From Syngnathus acus (taxonomy: Eukaryota; Chordata; Actinopteri; Syngnathiformes; Syngnathidae), in contig NC_051095.1 in the NCBI RefSeq assembly GCF_901709675.1, positions 19,991,456-20,055,455 of the forward strand: a stretch of DNA of 64,000 nucleotides. Reading direction: 5' to 3'. A program made the translations under genes and the position numbers. This document shows, one piece after another, positions 14,701-24,139 of this stretch. Numbering within the stretch: position 1 is the stretch's first letter; each line of letters starts with the position of its first letter. The notes below the pieces were generated by a model. It was not told where the DNA came from and ran no database searches. It was given only the letters and a program-made list of their open reading frames with translations.

Positions 14701-15991
14701 GTCAGTCCAATTTTTAACCCAAATTGGGTTGGTTTTAACCCAGCATTTTTAAAGGTGTAATGTCATATTAGCAGTGTTACAAAAGAGGTTATATTGTTGA
14801 ATTACTAACTTTCCTCGTATAACTTTACCAATGTAACTTCACAGTTACTTGACTAATATTTCTTTAGTGTTACGTCACAAATTACTCATGTTTGACCGAC
14901 ATGTGGTTGCTGTGATCTTTTCATTTTGTTTTCCTTGTTGAGATCCATGCTGGTGAAACTTGTGAGATCGTGATCATCTTATTTTTTTGTTTGTGTGCAT
15001 GTGTTTTCATCATATACAGAGTTGCGCTGCAGGTGTGCAGGCACATTCCATGGCTTGCGCTGCGAGCGAGAACACAACCCGTGCACCTCCCAGCCATGCA
15101 CCCATGGTCGCGTGTGTGTGCCCAAGGAGCAAGGATACATTTGCAACTGCTCAATGGAAAATGCAGACGCACGGTAAGCTTCTTCCCCTTCTTCCTAACC
15201 CAAAACCCAGCTAGAATTCTGAGCAGTTTTGTGTCGAATGACTGAATGTAAGCAAATATCACCTGTACCAAGGCCAAACAATCCTAAATCTGACACACCA
15301 ATGTGATTGGCCTCGACTCCATTCTTCCAAGTGGCGGAAATGTAATGTAATAATGATCATTAATCATCAATAAAGTAATTGACCAGATGGGTGCCAACAC
15401 ACACACAAGATGTATTCAATAACGGACTAAATTTCCGACTTGCTCTGTAAGTAACCAACTAATTGTCTGACTCACTAACTGACCTAGTAAATAACTGTCT
15501 AATTCACTCATTAACTGATTAACTCACCAAGACAGTCGATTAATTCGCTCATTGACTATTTAGCTCACAAACTAAATCACTCACTCATTAGGTGCCAACT
15601 GTCTCACAGCAACTGACTGACTTACTAAAAAGACCCTAACCCAACTCACTGCTATATTAACTCACTGCTTGTGTATGCTATGCATGAAAGCGTTGGAATA
15701 TACTGAAACCGTGGTCATATGGTTGCAAGCATTGGCAAATAAAAAAGAATAAGCCTTATGACTGTTTTGGAAACACTTGCCACTATTAATGAAACAATTG
15801 ATTTGCAAGGAATTGATTTGCAAGGAAATCCCAATTATGTTCAATGAAACAAGAAATAAGTGTTGGTAAACATCTTTTACAAGCTTTTAAGAGCAGACAT
15901 ACTATTAGTTAGAAGCTGCCTCTCCTTTATTTAGGATCTACGTATACTTATACTTAAAATATGTGCTCGTTATGCCGTGTGTGTGTGCGTG

Positions 15992-16023
<32 letters not shown>

Positions 16024-19000
16024 ATGTGTCTTCTAAAATGAACTCGGCAACTCCTCTTTCGCGACGTGATCGGAATGGAGGTCGTCGACCTTTCCCTTCG
16101 GCAACCTCAGAACGCTTATGTTCTGCTCCTGCCTCATAATGACTTCTCTGCGACTCGCTTACTTGTCGCAGAGAGGTTGAAAGGTCGGCAGGTGGTCTGT
16201 AGCGGGGCGGACTAACCGACAACCTTGCTGAGCCACCTCCTCTGGTGCTTAAAGTAAGAGTGGAAAAGGGATGACGTTCAACACGAATCCGCTGTATGTT
16301 AAATTAGTCCATTAGTTGTAATAATGTGCAACATCATAATGCCTAATTTTCACGATGGCACACCCACAAAACATTGACCCTGAACTGCATTACATTTCAT
16401 TTAAATTTATATTTTTGTTATATTTTATTTTATATATATTTGTAACCTTTATGTTTGTGTAAGCATCCAAAATCAACTCACATGACCCTGCACATGGTAA
16501 GAATTAACATGATTAAAAACGTTTTTTTAATATCATTCAATATAATGTTATTCTATTTTAGTTTTGTAATCAGTCAGAAGTGATGGGCTGACTCCTAGCA
16601 GTATTTAGCTAGCTAGTCAGTCAGTCAGTCAGTCAGTCAGTCAGTCAGTCAGTTAGTTTGCAGAGGTTGGCACTTTGCCAAATTTTGGCGGTCTAACCAC
16701 TCTTTCGTCCTTTTCTGTCCACTTTTATTCATAAAATAATAAATCTCTGATTTATCTCTGTCCATTCTTGTCATTTTAAATCCTTTCGTCACCTGTCTGT
16801 CTCTGCGTCAATTGTCAGTTTGTCAGAAAAGGCAGATGGAAACCCCAATATTATTAAAATGATGGAGTGCATATATCAGAGTATCTACACCATATGGTGG
16901 CCGCCAAAGGGCTTTACAAAGCCTCATTTTCACTTACGTTATCCGTTCCTACTTGCCACCGAGGCAGAGGGGTACTCAAGGGAGACGTTACTCCAAGGAG
17001 GCAGTTGCTGATGGGGTCATGGACTCAATATTCTCACGTTTGTTCGTATGCGCTTCTGGCTCACACCCGCACACACTCTACTACAGTAATCCCTCGCCAA
17101 TTTGCGCTTCACCTTTTGCGAATGAGCAACTTCGCTGGTTCATAAGTGACAGGAGAACGGTGTTTAAATACACGCTGATAGCGCGGGGTGTGCCTCTGAG
17201 CAATGTGCGTCACTGCGGACATGACTGAGTTCAAGGCGGCAGCTGGCTATACGCACCGATGCAGGAGTCGGGACACTCGGGTCAGTCAGTCAGTTACAAT
17301 ATCACGTTTGTTCTTTTATTTACTGTAAAGGTACAATGCATGCACAGAACAGTGTGGGAATGGCAATTAAGGGAATGGGAAAGAATGGATGGATGGTTAG
17401 ATGATTTTGTATGATTGTTTATTCATAGATTCATTCATTCAGTCAGTCAGCCATTCATTCATTCATTCATTCATTCATTCATTTATTTATTTATTTATTT
17501 ATTTGTTTGTTTGTTTGTTTGTTTGATTGTTGACTTATTCATTTATTACAAAAAGGTTATTCTCAAAGATTACAGTAGTCTAAGGGTAATTCAGTTGTTT
17601 GATTAATTTGTTGACCCATTAGTTGAACGGCCTCATCAACATGTGGACAAACATCCAAAATGTTTACAGAGCACACAAACTAACCGTGGTCAATGAACCC
17701 CATGCTGCTTCACCCATGATATTTAACTATGTGATCAGTGAATATTTGATGTTGTCAACATGCAAAGTGTCAGAAGCATTCCTGCAGAATCCTGCCACGA
17801 CTTATAGCGTCAGAGCCTTATTACGATGCGCCGTCACATGCCTGCATACCGGAGCGCGTACCTCGGGTTGGCACATGCACGCGATTGGTAGCTGAAGCGA
17901 TGCGCACACATGAAGCAAGCGGGAGGGTCATTTACATATCCCTTCTTTTGTTCATTGTAATAACGCAGCGGCAGGGAAGCCGCAGCAGGGAATGGTGTAA
18001 ATGGAGGAAACACACACACACAGGACTCATTATTATTATAATTATCAGCATCGTTTTTATCATTATCAGTTCTTGCCAGTTTGTTTTCTCTCAATTGTGT
18101 TTCCTGATTTATTATTATTATTTTGTGATGTGGTGACTACAGCAATTATCCAGTGTGTGTAGCTGATTTGGGTTTAGCTGGGTTGATTGTTTTTGATGCT
18201 TGAAAATACTGAATGTCCAGAGGAGTGTTTCGCTGTTTGGAATGCAATGTTGTATGCTATCAATAATAATAAAGCAAACAAACAGCCACCTGTCAAACAA
18301 ATCCAAGGTTTAACGACTTCCCAGCCGAAAATTCCCGCTGATAGGGCTGGCACTTCCTTTAAGGGTAAAAGATGGGTAGAGGGATCCTACAGAATAACAT
18401 CTCCTTTGTTCCAACCTTTGTCTGAAACCCTACCTTCAAAATCTTACCTAACCGTGGCTTGAGACCCTTCTCTGAAACTCTAACCCAGACTTGAAACCCT
18501 ACTTTGAAACCCTAACCACTGCTTGGAACATTAATTGAAAACTCTACCCCGATCTTGAAGCCTTAACTTTGGAGTCAAAGGGCTAATTGAAAGCACATTT
18601 GTTTAAATACCTTCACTTACATTTAAACCCGACCTCTGGATAAGTGTTTTTTGTTGGTCACTACATTTTGCACATCCAAAGATGTGCTCGCATTACATTT
18701 ATAAAGAAACCAAGCTTAAGGTGGACTAAGCCCACATATTTTACGCCCTGTCCTTCCTGTGGCGCAGGTGTCATAACGGCGAGGACGTTTGTTTTCCCAA
18801 TCCATGTCCCAGCGGTTTCCTCTGCCAAGTTTCTTTCGGATCCTTCCACTGCGACCCTCTACCGCAGGTCAGTCCTCAGTCAAGTCCTTTTGTAGATGAG
18901 CCGGCTTGACCGTGGTGGGTTGTCTGTTCCAGGTGTCCCCGGTGGTGGGCTACGTGGAGATGATCGAGATTGGCGCCAGCGTGCTGGGCCTTCTGCTGCT

Positions 19001-21013
19001 AGTGGCCATATTTGTTTGCATACGCAAGCGCTACATCCAACAGAGAAAGGACAAGAAGATGAAGAACGACTCCAACGGGTAATGTCACTCTATTCTTTGT
19101 CATTTATGCCCTGTTTTTTTGTTGTTTTTATTTGATTTTATGCCAATAGCCAACATTTTAGGAGGGAAAACATGCTGACACACTTACAGCCAATATTACA
19201 TATATTTGGGAACAGTTTAGTTAGTTAGTTAGTTGGTTGGTGAGTGAGTGAGTGAGTGAGTGAGTGAGTGAGTGAGTGAGTGAGTGAGTGAGTGAGTGAG
19301 TGAGTGAGTGAGTGAGTGAGTGAGTGAGTGAGTGAGTGAGTGAGTGAGTGAGTGAGTGAGTGAGTGAGTTATCAAATGTTTGGTTGGTTTTTCAATCAGC
19401 TATAGTTGGTTGATTTTAATCAGAAGCTAGATAGCTGTTTACAAGTTAGTCACTCCACTCCGTTACTTAGTTGGTCTGGTAGTATGTCTGTCAGTAAGTA
19501 ATTTACTTTATTGTAGAGGACAGGCTATTTTCCAGCTAATCATCCCTTTTGACCTTTCTTCATGATGTTTCCAAGCTATCCAATTGATGACAAGTGCAGC
19601 TGGTGGTGTTTTAAGTGGATTTTTTATGTGTTGCCTTAAAAAAGAGAGAGATTCTGACATAAAATTATGTCCTATCAGTTACACGGCGTCCACATTGTGC
19701 AAGAGCCCGAAAGCTTGTGATCAGGACGGCGGCCATATGGAGCTCAGCTGCATGACGTCGCCTGCCAATGACCTTGACCACTCTCCCTTCCGCTCACTGC
19801 GCCCTCGCAGCCAAGCGCCTACCGACAAGTCGCAGGGACCGGTGGTCTGCAGCGTGGCTCCCAACCTGCCTGTCAGACCCCCGTCCAGCTCTGACAACGA
19901 TTCGGTCAAGAAGACTCACTGGGACCTCGACTATGAAGGTGCGTATGCGTGCATGTGCAGTGTATGTGTGTACGCCTCTCTTTTGGCATGAAAAACCACA
20001 TACATATATGATTTCATGACAAAAAATATGACAGCTACAAACACACTGCCTTTTAAAGAACAAAGACCAAAAACTGAGCTCATAAAAAATGGGGGGATTG
20101 GGGGTTGAAGTTTGATTCTAGAGGATTGTGCCGAGCACCCATCGTCAAACACGAGGTTTGGACACGAATTATGTTCTGCTACTACCACACACAATTCAAA
20201 ATCTGAATTGCAGGCAAGGTCAGCAGCTGCCGCCGTGCAGGAAATGCAAATGCCAATGGTTTACGTAATGCCCTATAGTTTATGCACTATTTATGAGGCC
20301 TTCAAACACTTTGGAAGATGCAACTGACACTGGACACTTTCTACAATAACACACAAACACCAAACAAGCACTTTTCTAAAGAGACTTTGCACAAATACCC
20401 GAAACCAAACCGGCACACAATGTCAACCGGATATTGTGGGAATCGGTGAAAATGTCACTTTAATAATAGGAAGAATAACAATCAAAACTGTTTGATATGT
20501 ATGTGTGCTTTGTCTTCAGTTTATCCGGCTGATCCCGACTATTTCGGACGTCCCATGGCCGCTGCCCAAGAATTCCCTCAATTTGACATTGTGGAAGATG
20601 TCTACTCGACGACAGACTCGCGGCGAAACTCTCGCTTCAGTGGCTTCCCATTCCCGCTTGAGCGCTCGGATCGCCGCGCTCCGCTACCGCCGTGTTACAG
20701 CAACCAGAACCTGGAACACTTTTTGGACGCCGACGGCATCCCCCTTCCGCGATCGCAATGTCCTGATGCGTACACATCCACCAGCTACTACCCGGCGAAG
20801 CATGCAGGCAGCCTGGACGGGCACGCGGCGGCGGGTTACAAACGGCTCAGCGTGCGGCTCAGCGTGGCCGGTTCGTCCTGCACCGAGCAGGCAGCGGTGC
20901 CGCCCAACGTTGCCGAACCGCAGACACGCCCCGGCGGGTCCGACCTACGCAGTTGTGACAGCGCCAGCATGCTGGAGAGCGACTTTGGAAGCTGTGAGGA
21001 AGTCATGTTTTAA
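847..21013 (+). CDS. fat2: FAT atypical cadherin, 3' part of the gene (FAT2-like), nine exons
   Basis: FAT proteins are giant single-pass adhesion molecules at cell contacts. Nine exons join in phase to 841 codons plus stop: 847-1447, 2144-2344, 5148-5302, 12115-12529, 15020-15173, 18768-18867, 18933-19078, 19679-19938 and 20520-21013. In order they encode the last cadherin-type sequence, a juxta-LamG region, one laminin-G domain, a Cys-rich EGF-like region of about two units, a transmembrane helix (EIGASVLGLLLLVAIFVCI) followed by a basic stop-transfer stretch, and a cytoplasmic tail of about 280 residues ending EEVMF. Every junction has AG and GT dinucleotides and matching phase. From family knowledge, FAT1 and FAT3 carry more EGF repeats and FAT4 two LamG domains, so FAT2 is the best fit; the slc36a1 neighbour supports this. 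The 5' part, with most of the cadherin repeats, lies left of the window. Confidence 0.9.
2144..2344 (+). CDS. fat2: fat2 exon: Cys-containing linker before LamG
   Basis: The acceptor is cccatgtag and the donor is gtatgt. The exon enters with 2 nt that complete a Gly codon from the previous exon and leaves 1 nt. It encodes about 66 residues beginning ILSDIEDSLGLDVVHLSY, with four cysteines in the stretch NGCLGTGCPPRGCR and later SVCPCN. It links the cadherin ectodomain to the laminin-G domain. Phases on both sides agree with the neighbouring exons. Confidence 0.85.
3635..3760. repeat. (GAGT)n microsatellite in a fat2 intron
   Basis: About 31 near-perfect GAGT tetranucleotides, ending in a short GGTG variant. 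A second long GAGT tract lies at 19241-19369 in the same gene. Confidence 0.97.
4195..4905. repeat. Degenerate TTGAAACCCTAA(CCCT) array
   Basis: About 700 bases in which blocks close to TTGAAACCCTAACCCT recur with spacings of roughly 15-30 bases and many substitutions. Several blocks contain the telomere-type string CCCTAACCCT. Similar arrays occur at 18415-18600, 29930-30330, 30520-31110 and 40540-40815, so this is a dispersed repeat type in this genome. It is not a perfect telomeric tract and shows no coding potential. Confidence 0.75.
5148..5302 (+). CDS. fat2: fat2 exon: N-terminal half of the laminin-G domain
   Basis: The acceptor is gtgtctcag and the donor is gtaatt. It enters with 2 nt (completing GAA) and leaves in phase 0. 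The peptide contains GFRDEAFLKYV, then FTISLSFRTFQQDGLLML and ANGTDWGSLQ, the classic opening beta strands of a LamG domain (F-S-F-R-T-x-x-x-x-G-L-L). The domain continues in the exon at 12115 after a 6.8 kb intron. Confidence 0.9.
6697..7178 (-). mobile_element. Fragment of a teleost non-LTR retrotransposon (RTE/Rex-like)
   Basis: A GC-rich block starting with catccatcttcc, followed by phrases that recur widely in fish genomes, such as gagcttctcaccctatctct and gtaggaacgtagatcgaccg. I recognise it as the 3' coding region of a fish LINE in antisense orientation. The frame is broken by stops, so it is an old fragment. Assignment to the RTE/Rex group is from memory of the repeat and is uncertain. 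Confidence 0.65.
10516..11144 (+). mobile_element. 5'-truncated L2-like LINE (3' end of ORF2 and tail)
   Basis: It encodes [20 protein letters not shown] through to [19 protein letters not shown] and a stop, which is the C-terminal thumb region of an L2-like reverse transcriptase, then a 3' tail ending gacaataaagctgactttga. The same protein end occurs at 14006-14702 and 46445-48480 on the other strand, so these are copies of one family. Only about 120 codons remain; no polymerase core is present. Confidence 0.88.
11757..11788. repeat. (AAAT)n microsatellite
   Basis: Eight AAAT units in the fat2 intron. Confidence 0.95.
12115..12529 (+). CDS. fat2: fat2 exon: C-terminal part of LamG and first EGF-like half
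   Basis: The acceptor is atcctcag and the donor is gtgagt; the exon enters in phase 0 and leaves 1 nt. It continues LamG with VNGGHLHFSFSCG, then DGRWHQVLLEVSATSLRLTLD (the conserved DGxWHxV motif), and FHGCLEHLELNGEPI, the closing LamG strand. The last 25 residues, CDRNPCQNGGVCHEDTSG, open an EGF-like domain with the usual C-x-NPCxNGGxC pattern. Confidence 0.93.
12718..13099 (-). mobile_element. tRNA-derived SINE with 11-bp target-site duplication
   Basis: Read on the minus strand it begins with a tRNA-like head: ggtggcgcactggttagcac (A box) and ggttcgattcc (B box), followed by the conserved body gtttgcatgttctccccgtg and an end of short ggatgg-type repeats. The element is about 12729-13088. 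The sequence actgtagttcc flanks it at 12718-12728 and 13089-13099, a clear target-site duplication. A close relative with its own duplication lies at 62667-63052. Confidence 0.9.
13905..14755. mobile_element. Palindromic MITE-like element split by an L2 insertion
   Basis: The left arm (about 13905-13960) contains aaaaactgctgggttaaca and accaaccca. The right arm (about 14703-14755) contains tgggttggttttaacccagc followed by attttt, the inverted complement. Everything between is the L2-like fragment at 14006-14702, so the LINE seems to have inserted into an older inverted-repeat element. Related gggtcaatttgac-type inverted motifs occur at about 34852-34996. Confidence 0.6.
14006..14702 (-). mobile_element. 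5'-truncated L2-like LINE
   Basis: Minus strand: about 120 codons ([14 protein letters not shown]-type sequence to NSLPPS) equal to the C-terminal end of the reverse transcriptase in the copy at 46445-48480, then a tail complementary to gtctgctttattgtcaattt. Homology to that copy stops abruptly at about 14702, marking the 5' truncation. Confidence 0.88.
15020..15173 (+). CDS. fat2: fat2 exon: EGF-like region
   Basis: The acceptor is catatacag and the donor is gtaagc. It enters with 2 nt (completing GAG) and leaves 2 nt. The peptide LRCRCAGTFHGLRCE closes the EGF unit opened in the previous exon, and NPCTSQPCTHGRVCVPKEQG then YICNCS forms the next Cys-rich unit. Cysteine spacing fits extracellular EGF-like modules. 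Confidence 0.9.
15993..16024. repeat. (GCGT)n microsatellite
   Basis: About eight GCGT units in the fat2 intron. Confidence 0.95.
16614..16653. repeat. (CAGT)n microsatellite
   Basis: About ten CAGT units. Confidence 0.95.
17450..17525. repeat. Compound (ATTC)n(TTTA)n(TTTG)n microsatellite
   Basis: Three adjacent tetranucleotide tracts differing by single substitutions, as expected from serial mutation and re-expansion of one repeat. Confidence 0.93.
18415..18600. repeat. Short degenerate TTGAAACCCTAA array
   Basis: It contains tctgaaaccctaccttcaaa, actctaacccagacttgaaa and ccctactttgaaaccctaac, the same unit as at 4195-4905. It lies in the intron about 170 bases before the next fat2 exon. 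Confidence 0.7.
18768..18867 (+). CDS. fat2: fat2 exon: last EGF-like segment
   Basis: The acceptor is gtggcgcag and the donor is gtcagt. It enters with 1 nt (completing an Arg codon) and leaves in phase 0. It encodes CHNGEDVCFPNPCPSGFLCQ then VSFGSFHCDPLPQ with six cysteines, so the Cys-rich EGF-like region ends here just outside the membrane. The following intron is only 65 bases. Confidence 0.87.
18933..19078 (+). CDS. fat2: fat2 exon: transmembrane helix and stop-transfer
   Basis: The acceptor is gttccag and the donor is gtaatg. Phase 0 in, 2 nt out. The peptide has VSPVVGYVEMIEIGASVLG running into LLLLVAIFVCI, about 22 hydrophobic residues, then RKRYIQQRKDKKMKND, a basic cytoplasmic anchor. 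This fixes the topology: everything upstream is extracellular and the rest cytoplasmic. Confidence 0.92.
19241..19369. repeat. (GAGT)n microsatellite
   Basis: About 32 TGAG/GAGT units in the intron after the transmembrane exon; the second long GAGT tract in fat2. Confidence 0.97.
19679..19938 (+). CDS. fat2: fat2 exon: cytoplasmic domain, first part
   Basis: The acceptor is gtcctatcag and the donor is gtgcgt. It enters with 1 nt (completing Gly) and leaves 1 nt. It encodes about 86 cytoplasmic residues including MTSPANDLDHSPFRSLRPRS, VCSVAPNLPVRPPSSSDND and KKTHWDLDYE. The run VAPNLPVRPPSSSDND followed by W-D-LDYE is typical of FAT cytoplasmic tails, where this region carries short docking motifs. 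Confidence 0.9.
20520..21013 (+). CDS. fat2: fat2 last coding exon: C-terminal cytoplasmic tail
   Basis: The acceptor is gtcttcag and the stop is taa at 21011-21013. It enters with 2 nt (completing Val) and encodes 164 residues rich in Ser, Pro and Tyr: VYPADPDYFGRPMAAAQEFP, FDIVEDVYSTTDSRRNSRFS, and the C-terminus SMLESDFGSCEEVMF. The acidic hydrophobic end may be a protein-interaction motif, an inference from position only. Confidence 0.92.
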
Positions 21014-22372
21014 GATGCAGCCAGGCTGACCAACTGTGCAACATCCCGGTAGCTTGCGGAAGAACCCCGATGTTTCCTTTTGAAACAACTTTTCCTTTGT
21101 TGGGCTTTCAGGATACCGAGCTGACCGTTCAATGTCTTGTTAAAACTGACAATAAGTAGACGCTGCCAAGGAACAGACACTAAGAAAGTGGAAACTGACA
21201 GGAAGTTGAAACTGACAGGAACTCGACACAAACCGCAAACTGATGGGAAATAACAAGAAGTGGACAATGACTGTAAGTGACGGGAAATTGATGCTGACAA
21301 GAAGTGGAAACTGACAGAAACCTGATACGTACAGGAACTGGAAGTTAAAACTGAATCTAAGATCGTAAGATCGTTCTAAACGCCTCGTCCTTCATGTCAT
21401 CAACAGAGGCCGGATCCTCTGAACAAGGAACAAAATGAATGCCGAAAAGTTTTTCATATGAAGTGTTACAGCTGTCAGGCTTCTTATTGTGAAAATCCCA
21501 GATGCACCTCCTAGTCACATACTAACCCTAACCCTGAACATAGCGTAATAATGTCAAAATAAGAGCATCCATTTTCTTAGCATGTACTTTTTTAAGGTTT
21601 ATTTCTGCTCTTATTAGTCAGACTGAAATAGAAGATTGATCTTTTGGTTTCAAATTCTAGATGCACTTCTTGGTCACATGACTATTGAAATGTAACTGAA
21701 TTTCCACAGTGCCAAAAAGTGGGCATCAACTCGATTTTATGGTTGCAATTTCCCTGCAACTGCTTTTACATTGACAGCCTTAAATTGGCCCTCAAATCTG
21801 ACAGTACTGAAAATGCAGCCACAATTTCTAAATAAGCGGCAACATTTATACACATTCACTACCTTTTTTACTGTTCATTTCTTCTTCCATTAGTCTGACC
21901 GACTCAGTAAAAATAAAAGGTTCATTCTTTTATTTTGAAATATGTGCACCGCCACTGTTTCATGATTTTTCAAAAGAAGAGTGCCAAATAGTGAGCATGA
22001 GCTCACCTTGATTGTTGTCATTTCTCCCCAACTACTGGATGTCTTTCCATATTACAAGCATTGAATAAAGCCGTACTATGGACTTCAAAATAAAAGGACC
22101 TTTTCCCCCTCACATCAACATTGTTTTAGCACTTCTTTTGGATGGAAACGTGTTTTGCAACAATGTGAAATGTTTTGTGTATAAATGTGTATTGTTCATG
22201 TTGTTGTGTTGAAGTGTGAAGTGCAGTAGTGATGTATGTTTATTTTGTTCCAATCAAATGTCACATAGTTTATTTTTTTAATGTTTATTCGCTGTGAGAT
22301 TTTATTGTGATGCCATCTGTAATGTATACACCAAATCTGAATATCAAAATAAAGACATTACATCAGACAAAG
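21014..22372 (+). other. fat2: fat2 3' UTR with candidate poly(A) signals
   Basis: AT-rich, non-coding sequence after the fat2 stop. Candidate AATAAA hexamers are at 22064-22069, 22089-22094 and 22348-22353; the last, followed by acattacatc, is the most likely end. The region 21137-21350 is a degenerate minisatellite. UTR limits are inferred; no transcript data are available here. Confidence 0.65.
21137..21350. repeat. Degenerate GAAACTGACAGGAA minisatellite in the fat2 3' UTR
   Basis: Blocks such as gtggaaactgacaggaagtt, gaaactgacaggaactcgac and agtggaaactgacagaaacc repeat at roughly 15-20 base spacing with substitutions. If the 3' UTR runs past 22 kb, this repeat is transcribed. Confidence 0.7.
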
Positions 22373-24139
22373 TAGACTCAGTCGTGTTTATGCTTGGTCA
22401 TCAATGCTCAAAACTTCAAAAGTTTTTCCATTAAATAAATCAAATTCTTTTAAGAACACCAGCGATAGCGTTTCTTACGATTACGTTCTTAAGAATTTGT
22501 TAAACGCAAAGAACAACTTAATTTGGCTCTGAGGGCCACTAGGGTGCTTTTATCATTGATGCTCGTAACAGTATCTAACAAAAAACGGCATGTTTGCGGT
22601 CTAACTATTTAATAAATGCTAGAAAGACCAAGACCTTCTCTGCCTCTGCTGCGCTAGCATTTGAGAAGTGGTAATGAGCCAAACAGCCAGCAGAAGGTAG
22701 TAATGCACCAATTTAGATTGTAAGGGGGGGGGGACATTCCTAACCAGAGATGGGAAATCCAGAAGGGGTATGGGAAATCAAGGTCCTGAAAATAAAAACT
22801 CTTGCCACAGTTTGCATTTAGTCACAGGTAAATGAGCTTGTTTTAGCTGTCCTGACAGACTTTTCTTTTAAAGGTGCCACGAGAAGTGTTTTTTAAAATA
22901 AATGTTTTTTAAAAAATAGTAACACTTGAAAAAAAAAAAATATTATTAAAAAAAATGTTTTTTTTCAAGAAAAAACTTTGCACAGACACATACACCTTGC
23001 TGGCATTCCTGTAAATAACGTTAGAAATGAGTGGACTGTTCTGGGTCGAGTCAGAACTGGTGAATTACATGTCTCACAAGCTTACATGTTATGAAAATGA
23101 GTTTGTTGAACGCTTGCATTTGGGAAACATCGGTATGGCGCTATCTATGGGTTACACACTAAACTGCATTTGACTTTTGCTTTCCGCCCACAGGGAGTTA
23201 CGGTCCCCAATGGCCTGTAGCCTGGAAATCATGACTCGTTGCTCTATCAGCCATTCAGTCAGATGGGTAATCTCATCAAGAGCATTTTCAAGGTAAGGTG
23301 GGGCAAACCTGAGCAAATAATCAGCAAAAGGAACCCATCACCGAAAAGCGCCCGTGACGTCGAAAAAAAAACCCAAACGCTTTCAGAGCAATCGGCTTAT
23401 AGGGTTTCAATGAGTCCGTGTTTCTGGTTATTTATTAAAAAACGATTTAATGCTGAATGATGTACGGAACTATCGTCTTTTGGTTCGTTTCGAACCAAGG
23501 CTCAGTTTGCCAGGCTAATGATTCAAATGATCCGAATTGTTATCAGGCTCCTGCAGAGCTTACTGATGTGCTGAAGATAACAAAGTCAAGATATAAGCAA
23601 AAAGTATGACGAAATTAAGGGCCTGTATCATCCTTAACATCTTGGTTGACATCTTGGTAGCAGTAGTTGCAATATCAACAGACTTATTTGACACACTTTG
23701 CACATGCTCAACTAGTGAAAACTAAAAAGGGGGGGGGGAATTATGGAACTGAATGTCAGAATAAAATATTAATAACAAAAAGCTCCTATTTTCAGTAAAA
23801 TTGTTAACATCTTCATGACATTTCTTCATGTTACTTCTATAGGTTTTAATAGTTACCCGAAATCATTTAGAATTGAGGAGTATTTGGTCACCGTTATTGG
23901 TGTGTCTGACCTGATTTTATTATTGGCATGATGGGAAGCTTTTACAAAAATAATGAAAAAAACCACATAACATGACCTACTGATGTCTTATATGAGCTGT
24001 CTGAAATGGATTTAATGAAAGAAAAGTGTTTTAACCTAGAAATTTTGTAATGTGTTTTATTTAAAGTAGTACAGTCTTGGCATGAACAATCATAGTTATT
24101 AATCTAAACACTCATGATGTCATTATGACTGTGCTCTCT

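Larger units (their letters stand above)
12530..15019. other. fat2 intron with SINE and nested LINE/MITE
   Basis: The 2.5 kb intron holds a tRNA-derived SINE (12729-13088) and a palindromic MITE-like repeat (about 13905-14755) interrupted by an L2-like LINE fragment (14006-14702). No unexplained coding region is seen. Confidence 0.8.
15174..18767. other. fat2 intron (3.6 kb) with several microsatellites
   Basis: No coding sequence recognised. It contains tetranucleotide tracts at about 15993-16024 (GCGT), 16614-16653 (CAGT) and 17450-17525 (ATTC, then TTTA and TTTG), and a TTGAAACCCTAA-type array at about 18415-18600. The string cagtaatccctcgccaattt at 17092-17111 resembles one terminus of a fish DNA transposon, but no partner end is evident. 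Confidence 0.75.
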
